From NCBI GenBank assembly GCA_964447605.1, contig CAYUTA010000013.1, positions 1 to 57,775 of the forward strand: 57,775 nt of DNA, read 5' to 3'. This document shows positions 49,862 to 57,775 of this stretch, in pieces; positions within the stretch are counted from its first letter, which is position 1, and every line of letters starts with the position of its first letter. This stretch comes from CAYUTA01 sp964447605. GTDB taxonomy: Bacteria > Bacillota > Clostridia > Christensenellales > CAG-138. The notes beneath the pieces are model-generated. The model was not told the origin of the DNA, did no database searches, and saw nothing but the letters and a program-made list of their open reading frames with translations. A program made the translations under genes and the position numbers.

Positions 49862-51304
49862 CTATTGCTGCATGGTCTGCACGGCATCCTCCTCCGCAGC
49901 CAGCATGATGCTAAGCTGCGTCTCCGCCGCGTTTTGCGCAATGGGCCGGATCCATTTCATGCTCAAAAAGTGCGGTATGGTGAAGCACAGCTTGCCAAGG
50001 TCGTCGACAACGATCATGACGATGTACGTGGTGATAAACGGTAGCTTCCACACAAAGCCGCACAGCACCACCGCCGGCAGCACCAGCGCATACTGCACCA
50101 GCCCGTCGCAAAGCAATCCCGTTTTGGTGTCTCCGCCCGCGCGGAAGATGCCCACCACGGTCAAATAAGGAATGTTGCGGATGCTCACGTCCACGGCATA
50201 GATCAGCAGCAGCACCTTTGCCGTATGCACCGCCGTGTCGGAGATATCAAACAGCGACACCACCGGCCCGCGCAGCAGCGCGACAAGGCCGCCCAGAATG
50301 ATTCCGAGCACGGGGATAAGCTGCATAAACTGCATGGAGTACCGCTTGCCGTCTTCCATTTTTTCCGCTCCGATGGACTTGCCCACCAGGATATTGCAGG
50401 CGTTGCAAATGCCGACAAAGAACACGAACACAATGTTTTCTATCGTGCGCACGACGGTCAGCGCCGCATAGTTATCCGTACCCATGCGGCCAAACACCAT
50501 GTTGATGCCGATGATCGACAGGCTCCAGATGATTTCGTTTATCAAAACGGGAAACACGCGCTTCCAATATTCTTTCAAAAAGCCGTTTCCAATGTCCAGC
50601 AGGTCGCGCACAGGCGCAATCAGAACATTTTTCCGAATGATGGAAACGACCACCAGCAGCAGCGGGCTCGCCAGCGAGGAAACGGCCGTGGCCAGCCCCG
50701 CGCCGGCCACGCCCATCGGCGCAATCCCCAGCCCTCCGAAAATGAACAGATAGTTGAGCGCCGCGTTGAGCAGCGCGCAAAAGCCGCTGATCCACATGGG
50801 AATTTTTACGTTTTCCGTACAGCGCAATGTGATGCCGAGCGCCGTGTTGAGCGTCAGCGACACATACGACAGCGCGGCATAGCGCAGATAGCGCACGCCC
50901 TCTTCCATCAGCGCCGTTTCGTCTGTAAACAGCCGCATCAACGTCTCGGGAAACGCCATGGTCAGCAGCGTAAACAGCAAGCCGAGCGGCACGACGCAGA
51001 TGAGCATCACGCCCAGCGTGCGGCGGATGCCCTTTATATTGCCCGCGCCGTGGTACTGTGCAAGAAACACCGCGCTGCCGGACGCCACGCCGAACGTGAC
51101 CAGCTCGACAAAGAACGACGCGTAGCCCGCCAGCCCAACGGCGGCGATGGACACGTCGCCCAGACGCCCGATCATCAGCGTATCGACCAGGCGGAACGAC
51201 GTCATCAGCAGATTTTGCATGGCAATCGGCAGCGCGAGCGGCAGCATGACGCGCCAGAACGCACGGTCGAACAGGGTAGCTTTTTGCTTCATTTTCATAC
51301 TCAT
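49862..51304 (-). CDS. MATE family efflux transporter
   Basis: 480 residues, 12 membrane segments. PLALPIAMQNLLMTSFRLVDTLMIGRLGD is the N-terminal MATE signature, repeated in weaker form in the second half (FPVLINEIIWSLSIIGINMVFGRMG). Exports drugs or metabolites using Na+ or H+. The ATG cluster at 51304 (M-S-M-K-M-K) makes the exact start uncertain and no good ribosome site is visible. Monocistronic. Confidence 0.92.
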   Translation of the reverse strand: MSMKMKQKATLFDRAFWRVMLPLALPIAMQNLLMTSFRLVDTLMIGRLGDVSIAAVGLAGYASFFVELVTFGVASGSAVFLAQYHGAGNIKGIRRTLGVMLICVVPLGLLFTLLTMAFPETLMRLFTDETALMEEGVRYLRYAALSYVSLTLNTALGITLRCTENVKIPMWISGFCALLNAALNYLFIFGGLGIAPMGVAGAGLATAVSSLASPLLLVVVSIIRKNVLIAPVRDLLDIGNGFLKEYWKRVFPVLINEIIWSLSIIGINMVFGRMGTDNYAALTVVRTIENIVFVFFVGICNACNILVGKSIGAEKMEDGKRYSMQFMQLIPVLGIILGGLVALLRGPVVSLFDISDTAVHTAKVLLLIYAVDVSIRNIPYLTVVGIFRAGGDTKTGLLCDGLVQYALVLPAVVLCGFVWKLPFITTYIVMIVVDDLGKLCFTIPHFLSMKWIRPIAQNAAETQLSIMLAAEEDAVQTMQQ

Positions 51305-51598
51305 GTATCTTTCGCTCTTTGGGATGCGGAGGGTTCGGTGGGGCCGCCCAAGGCGCTTCCCGCAACCCTCCGCCCAAGGGCAACACCCTCAGAAATCCCG
51401 AATGGGAACCATCCTCCGCGTCTCCGTCAAAGAATATCGTTTATGACGGTGACGCGCGAATCGCGCGGGTTTTGCCGGATCGGGCGACAAGCGGTTCCCG
51501 CATCGGTCAAGGAACGAATTGACGGAGCGGCATTTTGCCGCCCCGCCACTGAATATCCGTTCGTCATTCAGGCGCCTGTAAGCGCTGATTCGGATCGT
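51305..51598. other. Spacer with a repeat element
   Basis: About 290 bp between pckA and the MATE gene. Near 51328-51404 it holds GGAGGGTT...AACCCTCC and then CCCAAGGGCAACACCCTCAGAA-ATCCC, related to the element at the end of mnmG (20699-20741). No gene seen. Confidence 0.45.
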
Positions 51599-53191
51599 TT
51601 ACCTGCCGGCCTTCGGCCCCGCGTCCACGATATTCCGGGGCATATGATCATACTTTTCAAAGTTCTTTTCAAACCGCGAAGCCAGATCGTTGGCGGTCTT
51701 TTCATATTCGGCCTCGCCGGATTCCCCGGCCCACATCTTCCGTGGGGAAAGGACCTCGTCGGGAACGTTCGGACAGGTTTTGGGCACGAGCACGTTGAAG
51801 ATCGGGTCGCGCTCAAACTCGCCCTTTTCCAGTTCGCCGTTGAGCGCGGCGGTCAGCATGGCGCGGGTGTACTTTAAGCTCATGCGCTTGCCGTCGCCGG
51901 CTTTATGGCCGCACCAGCCGGTGTTGACAAGGTAGACGTTGGCGTCGTATTGATCGATGCGCCGGCCCAGCATTTCGGCATAAATCGACGGCTTGAGCGG
52001 CATGAACGGCGCGCCGAACAGCGTGGAAAACGTGGTGACCGGCTCTGTGATGCCGCGCTCGGTGCCCGCCAGCTTGCTGGTATAGCCCGACACGAAATGA
52101 TACATGGCCGCGTCCTTATCGAGCTTGGAAATCGGCGGAATGACGCCGAACGCGTCCGCGGTGAGGAAGACGACCGTCTTGGGCTGGCCGCCCACGCCGG
52201 GGATGACGCAGTCTGGGATAAACTCCACCGGATAGCCCACGCGCGTATTCTCTGTAACGGAGCCGTCGTCATAATCCAGATGGCCGGTCTCCTCGTCCAT
52301 TACAACGTTTTCAACCAGCGCGCCGAACCGGATGGCGTTCCATATCTGCGGCTCGTTCTCCCGCGAGAGGTTGATGCATTTTGCATAGCAGCCGCCCTCG
52401 AAATTGAAGATGCCGTTGTCCGACCAGCCATGCTCGTCGTCGCCGACCAGCTTGCGGTTCGGGTCTGCAGAAAGCGTGGTTTTGCCCGTGCCGGACAGGC
52501 CGAAGAACAGAGCGGAATCGCCGTCGTGGCCAATGTTGGCCGAGCAGTGCATGGGCAGAACGTCCATGTGCGGCAACAGATAGTTCATGACCGAGAAAAC
52601 GCTCTTTTTAATCTCGCCGGCATATTGGCTGCCCGCGATGAGCACGCGCTTATGCTCAAAATCAACGATGATGGCGGCTTCGGATTTGACGCCGTCGAGT
52701 TCCGGCACGCACTTGAAGCCGGGCGCCGCGATAATGGTAAAGCCGGGTACGAACGCGCTAAGCTGCGCGGCCGTGGGCCGCAGGAGCAGCTGATGGATGA
52801 ACAGGTTCTGGCTGGCCAGCTCGTTGATCACGCGTACGGAAAGGGCATACTTGGAATCCGCGCCCGCAAATCCATCGAATACAAACAGCTCGCGTCCCTG
52901 CAGATAGGCGGTCAGTTTTTTAAAGATCGCGTCGGCCTTTTCCCGGGTGATGGGCACGTTTATCTTGCCCCAGTCGATCTCGTCATGCGTGGTGGGTTCG
53001 TCAACGACAAAGCGGTCGTTCGGGGAGCGGCCGGTATACTTGCCGGTGTAAACGACCAGAGCGCCTGTTTCCGACAGCTTGCCCTCGCCGCGCGCAAGCG
53101 CATGCTCGACCAGCCGGGCCGGGGAAAGATTGCGGTATACCGCTTCAGGAGCGATGATGCCAAGGGATTCCACGTATTCATTGATGTTCAT
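51599..53191 (-). CDS. pckA: Phosphoenolpyruvate carboxykinase (ATP)
   Basis: 530 residues, standard length. Interconverts oxaloacetate + ATP with phosphoenolpyruvate + CO2 + ADP; in gut anaerobes it often runs toward oxaloacetate. Substrate loop YTGRSPNDRFVVDE, PEPCK/P-loop FFGLSGTGKTTLSADPNRKLVGDDEHGW, Mn-binding HCSANIG and C-terminal TGWCGHKAGDGKRMSLKYTRAM are all intact. AAAGGAAG about 8 nt upstream supports ATG 53191; in-frame codons further upstream lie in the mRNA leader. Confidence 0.97.
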   Translation of the reverse strand: MNINEYVESLGIIAPEAVYRNLSPARLVEHALARGEGKLSETGALVVYTGKYTGRSPNDRFVVDEPTTHDEIDWGKINVPITREKADAIFKKLTAYLQGRELFVFDGFAGADSKYALSVRVINELASQNLFIHQLLLRPTAAQLSAFVPGFTIIAAPGFKCVPELDGVKSEAAIIVDFEHKRVLIAGSQYAGEIKKSVFSVMNYLLPHMDVLPMHCSANIGHDGDSALFFGLSGTGKTTLSADPNRKLVGDDEHGWSDNGIFNFEGGCYAKCINLSRENEPQIWNAIRFGALVENVVMDEETGHLDYDDGSVTENTRVGYPVEFIPDCVIPGVGGQPKTVVFLTADAFGVIPPISKLDKDAAMYHFVSGYTSKLAGTERGITEPVTTFSTLFGAPFMPLKPSIYAEMLGRRIDQYDANVYLVNTGWCGHKAGDGKRMSLKYTRAMLTAALNGELEKGEFERDPIFNVLVPKTCPNVPDEVLSPRKMWAGESGEAEYEKTANDLASRFEKNFEKYDHMPRNIVDAGPKAGR

Positions 53192-53287
53192 GTTTGTCGC
53201 TTCCTTTCCGTATTGATTCCTTAGGAAAACCTGCATGGTTGTATCATGATCGGAAGAAACAATCCGCTTCTCCCCCATTTTCAAAAT

Positions 53288-53316
53288 ATTATAGCCTGCG
53301 CCGGAGCTAAAAGCAA
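53288..53316 (-). promoter_or_regulatory. SigA promoter of pckA
   Basis: Minus strand: TTGCTT (53316-53311), 17 bp, TATAAT (53293-53288). The predicted leader is about 90 nt long. The rest of 53192-53603 carries this and the divergent promoter below, but no gene. Confidence 0.75.
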
Positions 53317-53482
53317 GCAATCACGAATTATATATTGATGAAACGTTCCTTTGCGCCGTCTGCTCCCCTTCTTCCGTTCGGGGCGTGTTCCTGCCCGCGC
53401 GCATCGTTTACCTGTCTGGCGATTGCGTCAAAAAACGATGTAATCTGAACAGAGCGGCCGCGTTTTTACAAAATCCGCTCGC

Positions 53483-53512
53483 TTTACAGGGGCCCTGTTT
53501 TCGTGCTATGAT
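53483..53512 (+). promoter_or_regulatory. Promoter of the DUF4190-lgt operon
   Basis: TTTACA (53483-53488), 18 bp, TATGAT (53507-53512) with an upstream TGC giving an extended -10. Confidence 0.6.
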
Positions 53513-53603
53513 ATCCGTGTAATGGAACAGGCTTGCCGGCCGGCTGTTTACCCGGATTGCCGCGGCTATAACCGCATTTTTACAAGGAGGCGTTCATTAG
53601 ATT

Positions 53604-54053
53604 ATGGAATACAATCCCAACGCGACCGTCGTTTCCTCTGCGGAGGAGACGCATAATAAAAAAGCAACCGCCGCGATGGTGCTCAGCATCATCGGTCTGG
53701 CGCTGTTCATCCTGCCCGGATTCAACGTCGTGGGACTTGTTTTGAGCATCGTGGGCTTTGTGCAAAGCAACAAAAACCGCAAATTTGCCGCGCAAAATGG
53801 TTTCACCGAAAACAGCATGAACACCACGGGCTTTGTTTGCGGACTGATCGGCATCATCATCGGAGGCATATCCGTGCTGTTTTTCCTGGTGATCTTTTCC
53901 GTCGTGATTGCGGCGATTTTTTCGGCGGCCGCGTTTGCCGCGCCTCATGTCGGCCAGATCATTACCGAATCCATGCCCGTTATCAGCGACGCCTTCGAGA
54001 GCGCTCTTCCCGGTGCAATGGGCATGATCCGCGCGTTTATCGCCGCGCTGTAA
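53604..54053 (+). CDS. DUF4190-like small membrane protein
   Basis: 149 residues: hydrophilic N-terminus (1-20), a membrane hairpin (ATAAMVLSIIGLALFILPG-NVVGLVLSIVGFV), a short Lys/Asn loop, another pair of segments (FVCGLIGIIIGGISVLFFLVIFSVVIAAIF) and an amphipathic tail. The S-I-x-G-L and N-x-x-G repeat pattern fits DUF4190. Function unknown. A stop codon directly upstream makes ATG 53604 the only start; AAGGAGG is 13 nt away, unusually far. lgt follows after 13 bp. Confidence 0.7.
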   Translation: MEYNPNATVVSSAEETHNKKATAAMVLSIIGLALFILPGFNVVGLVLSIVGFVQSNKNRKFAAQNGFTENSMNTTGFVCGLIGIIIGGISVLFFLVIFSVVIAAIFSAAAFAAPHVGQIITESMPVISDAFESALPGAMGMIRAFIAAL

Positions 54054-54066
54054 CAGGTGGTGCGAC

Positions 54067-55065
54067 ATGCTGCCAACGTTTGAAGTGTTCGGGATTGCAA
54101 TCCCGATGTTTGGCGTCATGATGATGTGCGGCATGCTCGCCGCCTTCATTCTGCTTACCTATACGCGCAAGTTTATCCGTTTCACGGAGGATCAGCTGAT
54201 CAGCGCTGCGCTCTGGTCCATTCTGCTCGGTTTTCTCGGCGCCAAGCTGTTGTTCTGGATCGTGGAGATCGACAATATCCTGGCCGACCCATACTATCTG
54301 ATCGAAACCCTGCGCTCCGGCTTTGTATTTTACGGCTCGCTGATCGGCGGCGTCATTGGGCTATGGATCTATGCGGCGCGCAAGAAACTTCCGTTTCTTG
54401 CGTTTGTTGATCTGTTTGTGCCCTCGCTTGTGCTCGGTCAGGCGTTTGGCCGCATCGGTTGTTTCTTTGCCGGCTGCTGCTATGGAAGCCCTTCCAATTG
54501 CGCCATTGCCGTAACCTATCCGCCCGGCGGCGGCGCGCCCGCAGACGTTGCGTTGCTGCCCACGCAGTTGATGGAATCCGCCTTCCTGTTTCTTTTGACC
54601 GTGGCGCTTGTGCTGATTTTAAAAAAACACAAGCCTTTTGGATCCGTTACCGGCTGGTATTTGGTGCTCTACGGCGTATGGCGTTTCATCATTGAGTTTT
54701 TCCGCAGCGACGAACGCGGCGCGGTGGGCGCGCTTTCCACCTCGCAGTTTATCGGCATCTTCATTGTGCTTGCGGGCGGTGTGCTGCTGACGCTGATTTA
54801 CCGAAAGGTGCTTACGCGCTCCGAGCTTGAGCATCCGGCGGATCCGGAGGCGGACGAACCCTTGTTTGCCCCGGAGGAATCGCCGGACGACGTAACCCAG
54901 GACGAGATGGTTCTGCTTGTGAGCAAAGCAACCAAGGCGGCGGAACGCGCGGCTTCCGCCGCCGAAACCGCGCAGCCCGCGGCAAACGGGCAGGATGCGG
55001 CCGCCGCGCCGGAATCAAACGAAGCGGCGCGGGAGGATGCTGTTTCCAATGGGGACGGCGCCTGA
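54067..55065 (+). CDS. lgt: Prolipoprotein diacylglyceryl transferase Lgt
   Basis: 332 residues, seven membrane segments; adds diacylglycerol to the lipobox Cys of prolipoproteins, such as the barnase-like, TAXI, PBP and deacetylase lipoproteins in this window. SGFVFYGSLIGGVIG and the signature GQAFGRIGCFFAGCCYG (Clostridia variant of G-R-x-G-N-F) are present, as is the conserved ERGAVG/STSQ region. A 75-residue acidic Ala/Glu-rich C-terminal tail is an addition to the core. AGGTGG lies 8 nt before ATG 54067. Confidence 0.95.
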   Translation: MLPTFEVFGIAIPMFGVMMMCGMLAAFILLTYTRKFIRFTEDQLISAALWSILLGFLGAKLLFWIVEIDNILADPYYLIETLRSGFVFYGSLIGGVIGLWIYAARKKLPFLAFVDLFVPSLVLGQAFGRIGCFFAGCCYGSPSNCAIAVTYPPGGGAPADVALLPTQLMESAFLFLLTVALVLILKKHKPFGSVTGWYLVLYGVWRFIIEFFRSDERGAVGALSTSQFIGIFIVLAGGVLLTLIYRKVLTRSELEHPADPEADEPLFAPEESPDDVTQDEMVLLVSKATKAAERAASAAETAQPAANGQDAAAAPESNEAAREDAVSNGDGA

Positions 55066-55123
55066 ACCAAAACGCGAAGCGCGCGGATAGGTTCCTCCTA
55101 GCAGAGGATCATCTTGCATGGAG

Positions 55124-55361
55124 GTTTTCCACCGGATCATGGATAACCTGTTGTGGATAACCTGTGTATCGTGTGGACAATGGGGACGGCGTGGAAAAGA
55201 CCCACGTTAAAAATTGGTTTTCCACGACTTGTTCCACAGTAAAACCCAGCGGTAAACGTGGTTAAAACCGGGTTATCCACCCGCCGCACACAGACTACTA
55301 CCACTGCTGCTGTAATACTAATAATCCTTACATACACAAATCACACAAAACGTGTGGATAA
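55124..55361. other. oriC: Putative replication origin (DnaA-box cluster with DnaA-trio)
   Basis: DnaA boxes: perfect TGTGGATAA at 55152-55160 and 55353-55361, one-mismatch TGTGGACAA at 55172-55180 and TTATCCACC at 55273-55281, plus weaker sites (TTTTCCACC near 55125, TTTTCCACG near 55220). After the 55273 box come a GC-rich spacer (CGCCGCACACAG) and trinucleotides ACT-ACT-ACC-ACT-GCT-GCT (about 55294-55311), then AT-richer ATACTAATAATCC. This order, box/GC/DnaA-trio/AT, is the basal unwinding architecture known from B. subtilis. It lies between lgt and dnaN with no gene inside. Confidence 0.75.
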
Positions 55362-55384
55362 CCAAAGCAAAGGAGCGGAAGGAA

Positions 55385-56485
55385 ATGAAATTTACAATCA
55401 GCGCAAAGGAACTGATGGGCGGTGTGATGAGCGTCATCAAGGCGCTGCCGGTACGCACCACCATGCCCATTCTGGAAGGCGTGTTTCTTGAAGCCAACGA
55501 CGAGGGCGTGCTGTTGAAGTGCTCCGATCTCATGCTGCAAAAGGAGTGTCTGCTGCCGGCGGCGGTGGAGGAGGAGGGCAAGGCGATTGTGCCCGGCAAG
55601 CTGTTCTTTGAAATTGTGCGCAAGTTGCCGGATGCGCCGGCGGAAATCAAGCTCAATATCAAATCCCTCGACATCGCCTGCGGACGCGTAAACAGCAGCA
55701 TCCAGTGCATCGAATTCGAGGAGTTTCCCTTGATGCAGTTTAAGGGGGAGCCTTACACCATCCGTATGGACCCGTCCGAATGCCGCAGCATCATCAATCA
55801 AACGGTATTTGCCACGGCGCAGGATGACAGCAAGCCCATTCTGACCGGGGTTCTGTTTGAGATCGGCGAAAACATTACGGTTGTGGCGACCGACGCGTAC
55901 CAGTTTGCCATGCGCAGCGTGCCGCTTAAGGAAAAGATACCCGCGCGCAGCATGGTGGTGCCGAGCAAGACCATCCTGGAAATTGCGCGCATGACCGAGG
56001 AAACGGAGAACGAAATTGCGCTGACGTTTACTGGCACGCATGTGCGGCTGGACGTCAATCACGCGTGCCTGACCGCGCGCCTGCTCGACGGCGATTATAT
56101 CAACTACAGGCAGATTCTGCCCAAGGAATATAAAACGCGCGTGCTGGCCGACCGCAACGAGCTTATTGAGAGCATTGACCGCGCGCAGCTCATGGCGCGC
56201 GAGGGCAACAACAACATCGTCATGAAGTTCCACGACAATAAGCTTCACATCACGGCCAACAGCTTTGTAGGCAAGATTGACGAGCAGATGGACGTGCAGA
56301 TCAACGGCGATGATATCGACATTGCGTTCAACCCGAAGTTCTGCATGAATATTCTCAAATGCATGGAGGAGGAGAAGATCTATCTGGATTTTACCACCAG
56401 CATTTCGCCGTGCGTGGTCAAGCCGGCGCAGGGGGAGGGGTATTATTATCTCATCGTGCCGGTTCGAATTTATTCGCAGTTTTAA
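55385..56485 (+). CDS. dnaN: DNA polymerase III beta subunit (sliding clamp)
   Basis: 366 residues, three clamp repeats. Opening MKFTISAKELMGGVMSVIKALPVRTTMPILEG, central VVATDAYQFAMRSVPL and the terminal YYYLIVPVRIYSQF (the M-P-V/M-R variant end) are characteristic. Start ATG 55385 is preceded by GGAGCGGAAGG. In most Bacillota dnaN follows dnaA and precedes recF; here lgt is upstream and a decayed regulator pair is downstream. A DnaA box lies 24 bp before the start, so expression may respond to DnaA. Confidence 0.97.
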   Translation: MKFTISAKELMGGVMSVIKALPVRTTMPILEGVFLEANDEGVLLKCSDLMLQKECLLPAAVEEEGKAIVPGKLFFEIVRKLPDAPAEIKLNIKSLDIACGRVNSSIQCIEFEEFPLMQFKGEPYTIRMDPSECRSIINQTVFATAQDDSKPILTGVLFEIGENITVVATDAYQFAMRSVPLKEKIPARSMVVPSKTILEIARMTEETENEIALTFTGTHVRLDVNHACLTARLLDGDYINYRQILPKEYKTRVLADRNELIESIDRAQLMAREGNNNIVMKFHDNKLHITANSFVGKIDEQMDVQINGDDIDIAFNPKFCMNILKCMEEEKIYLDFTTSISPCVVKPAQGEGYYYLIVPVRIYSQF

Positions 56486-56533
56486 GGGCGGCGTTTGATA
56501 AAGAAAAAATCTCCGGTTGTGCCAAACGGTAAA

Positions 56534-56571
56534 AAACCGCTCGCAAAGGGGCGTAATTTGCGGGCGGTTTT
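56534..56571 (+). terminator. Intrinsic terminator of dnaN
   Basis: AAACCGCTCGCAAA (56534-56547) pairs with TTTGCGGGCGGTTT (56557-56570) with one mismatched pair and a 9-nt loop, followed by T and preceded by an A-run. It lies about 50 bp after the dnaN stop. From here to 56771 the DNA is AT-rich and shows no gene. Confidence 0.8.
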
Positions 56572-56771
56572 AAGTTCTAACCTATTTAATATTGCAAAAT
56601 CTTAACGGTTGTGTTGAAAGCTTTCGCAGCCCATAGCGGGGTATTTTTGTCTGTTTCATCGGTTTTTGATAATCTATCGCCTGTGTCAAAAAAAAGCAAC
56701 CGCCTGTCGGAAATCGGTTACCGCTGAGTTTCGTTTGCCTATACTGCAGCTGTAACTGAGGAGGCGCGGGG

Positions 56772-56966
56772 ATGCAAATTGATGCGTCTTGCAGGGAGCT
56801 GAAAATCATTACATTGGCAGACAGGATGAGCGATGAGGTAAACGCAGTTCTCAAGGGGTTGTCACAGAGCGTTCCAAAGATGATTGTGGGATTTCAAGAA
56901 AACAATACGGAAATCCTTGCGCAAGTTTCCAAAATTAAGCGACGATTGGGAACAGGAGGTGAATCA
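56772..56966 (+). pseudogene. LytTR-family regulator remnant
   Basis: A good ribosome site (GAGGAGG) and ATG 56772 open a frame whose first 50 residues (MQIDASCRELKIITLADRM through IVGFQENNTEIL) resemble the N-terminus of clostridial LytTR regulators that pair with DUF3021. After residue about 51 the frame jumps to the family's C-terminal end (VSKIKRRLG), so most of the DNA-binding domain, roughly 80-90 residues, is missing. The junction lies near 56921-56930. The frame stays open to 57044 but only by reading the next gene out of frame. Confidence 0.65.
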
Positions 56967-56969
56967 AGA

Positions 56970-57410
56970 CGAAAAAACAAGCATGGATTCGCGGGCTTCC
57001 GGGATTTTCTCTTGGGATTGCAATCATTCTTTCCATATGTTTGAGCACAGGGATATTACGCCCCGCGCGTTCCTTCTCTCATTGAAACAATGGGAAGCAA
57101 AATCAATGCAGTGATTTCAAAAACGATACTGTGCGGTTGATTAGGCGCCTCTTTTGCTGCAAGCTCTGTGATAGGGGAAATGGATGGAGCATTGCAAAAC
57201 AGACGGGATTTATTTTCTGATTCCATCCGTTGTATTGCTGGCGGTTGCATATTTTACAAATGGGATGGAGCGCAGCTTTCCAGAATTCATAGCTTACTTT
57301 GGAATTTTTATTGCTATATTCATAATCATATGGCTGGTTTGACCGGTTCAGCGCCTTGCATGGAAGAGGAAAAGGAAAAAGATGAATGAAAAATTGAACG
57401 AACCTCGCAT
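56970..57410 (+). pseudogene. DUF3021 membrane protein remnant
   Basis: AGGAGG (56955-56960) and 9 nt precede ACG AAA AAA CAA (56970), where the usual ATG is lost. Reading across frames recovers WIRGLPGFSLGIAIIL, PSLIETMGSKINAVISKTILCG, FAASSVIGEMD, WSIAKQTGFIF, LIPSVVLLAVAYFTNGMERSF and AYFGIFIAIFIIIWLV, the order of a DUF3021 protein. Frameshifts lie near 57050, 57186 and 57216; nonsense codons at 57138 and 57340. Together with the preceding LytTR remnant it forms a decayed two-gene regulator/membrane pair. Confidence 0.75.
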
Positions 57411-57578
57411 CAGATTATGGGTCTTTTGCGCCAATAGACAGCAGAGCCCAAAGGTCTCGCCAACCACAAAATGAACGGGCTGACGCCCGTATTTGACAAG
57501 TCCGTGCATGTCGCTGCTTTTGACGGATTGTTTGGTTAGCGTATGGCTGTGCCCTTCCTGCCATATGAAAACGGTATT

Positions 57579-57775
57579 TTATGGAATTCTCTGCATTATC
57601 GGGAGTTCCATCTTGATTGATTTTTCAGTGAAACCATATTTTTCATACATCCGCCTTGCGGGTGCATTCCATGCATTTACCTGTAATTCGATTCCGTCCA
57701 CATTCTCTCGCTTTGCAAGCTCCTTTATAAAACCAAACAACTGACGCCCGATTCCCTTTCCCCGGTATGCCGCAT
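57579..57775 (-). CDS. GNAT acetyltransferase, C-terminal part (runs off the window)
   Basis: The minus strand encodes AAYRGKGIGRQLFGFIKEL, the acetyl-CoA binding loop (R-G-K-G-I-G) of GNAT enzymes, followed by IELQVNAWNAPARRMYEKYGF, the typical last strand and helix, and a stop at 57581-57579. The last 65 codons are visible; the gene continues beyond 57775. AT-richer than the core genome, like the adjacent pseudogenes. Substrate unknown. Confidence 0.85.
   Translation of the reverse strand, partial: AAYRGKGIGRQLFGFIKELAKRENVDGIELQVNAWNAPARRMYEKYGFTEKSIKMELPIMQRIP

Noticed and set aside
56582..56854. 90-codon minus-strand frame after dnaN
   Set aside because: No ribosome site, overlaps the LytTR remnant's start in antisense, no recognisable product.
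57493..57744. Plus-strand frame of 83 codons at the right edge
   Set aside because: It is antisense to the GNAT C-terminus encoded on the minus strand, which has a clear acetyl-CoA binding motif.

Overview
The window looks like chromosomal DNA of a GC-rich, endospore-forming member of the Clostridia (Bacillota), probably a gut lineage known from a metagenome assembly. Evidence for a spore former: a full-length Spo0A (10491-11282), SpmA/SpmB (30173-31245), a SpoIID-type lytic protein paired with an M23 peptidase (45465-49452) and a PerR-rubrerythrin pair (35616-36622). A run of exactly 100 N at 19348-19447 is an assembly gap inside a tandem repeat. No tRNA, rRNA, CRISPR array, transposase or prophage was recognised.

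Layout. 0.1-4 kb: sugar-nucleotide genes (galE, a nucleotidyltransferase), a membrane protein and a ZIP metal transporter. 4.1-5.1 kb: a barnase-like lipoprotein RNase with a barstar inhibitor. 5.3-10 kb: a CPA2 antiporter with a PII-like partner, an MFS/TRIC pair and carbamate kinase. 10.5-18 kb: spo0A, small regulators, a clostridial protein with a recent internal duplication, uppP and an LCP ligase. 18.4-19.5 kb: an FMN riboswitch controlling a RibU transporter, then the repeat array with the gap. 19.6-24.7 kb: rsmG, mnmG, a YhaM-like exoribonuclease and a CPBP protease. 24.8-26.6 kb: a lower-GC islet with two HTH paralogues, three matching operators and a SLOG-HTH-SLOG protein. 26.9-35.4 kb: a PBP2a-like transpeptidase, spmAB and a complete TAXI-TRAP transporter. 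35.6-42.3 kb: rbr/perR, psuG, an acetyltransferase-hydrolase pair, a polysaccharide deacetylase and a degenerate carbamoyltransferase. 42.7-53.2 kb: an ABC exporter, rlmH, the M23/SpoIID pair, a MATE exporter and pckA. 53.6-56.5 kb: a DUF4190 protein, lgt, a DnaA-box cluster with the architecture of a replication origin, and dnaN. 56.6-57.8 kb: a decayed LytTR-DUF3021 pair and the end of a GNAT gene.

Points that stand out: (i) the SLOG-HTH-SLOG islet with TATGGCC-N7/8-GGCCATA operators, one lying on a near-consensus promoter, is the best candidate for an undescribed system; (ii) a surface-tethered barnase with co-translated barstar; (iii) an oriC-like region (DnaA boxes plus DnaA-trio) next to dnaN with lgt where dnaA would be expected; (iv) at least four genes whose -10 box lies exactly 6 nt before the ATG with no Shine-Dalgarno, suggesting routine leaderless mRNAs; (v) families of short palindromic intergenic repeats, one of which supplies the stop codon of mnmG. 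All functions are read from sequence features recalled from known families. No database search was run.
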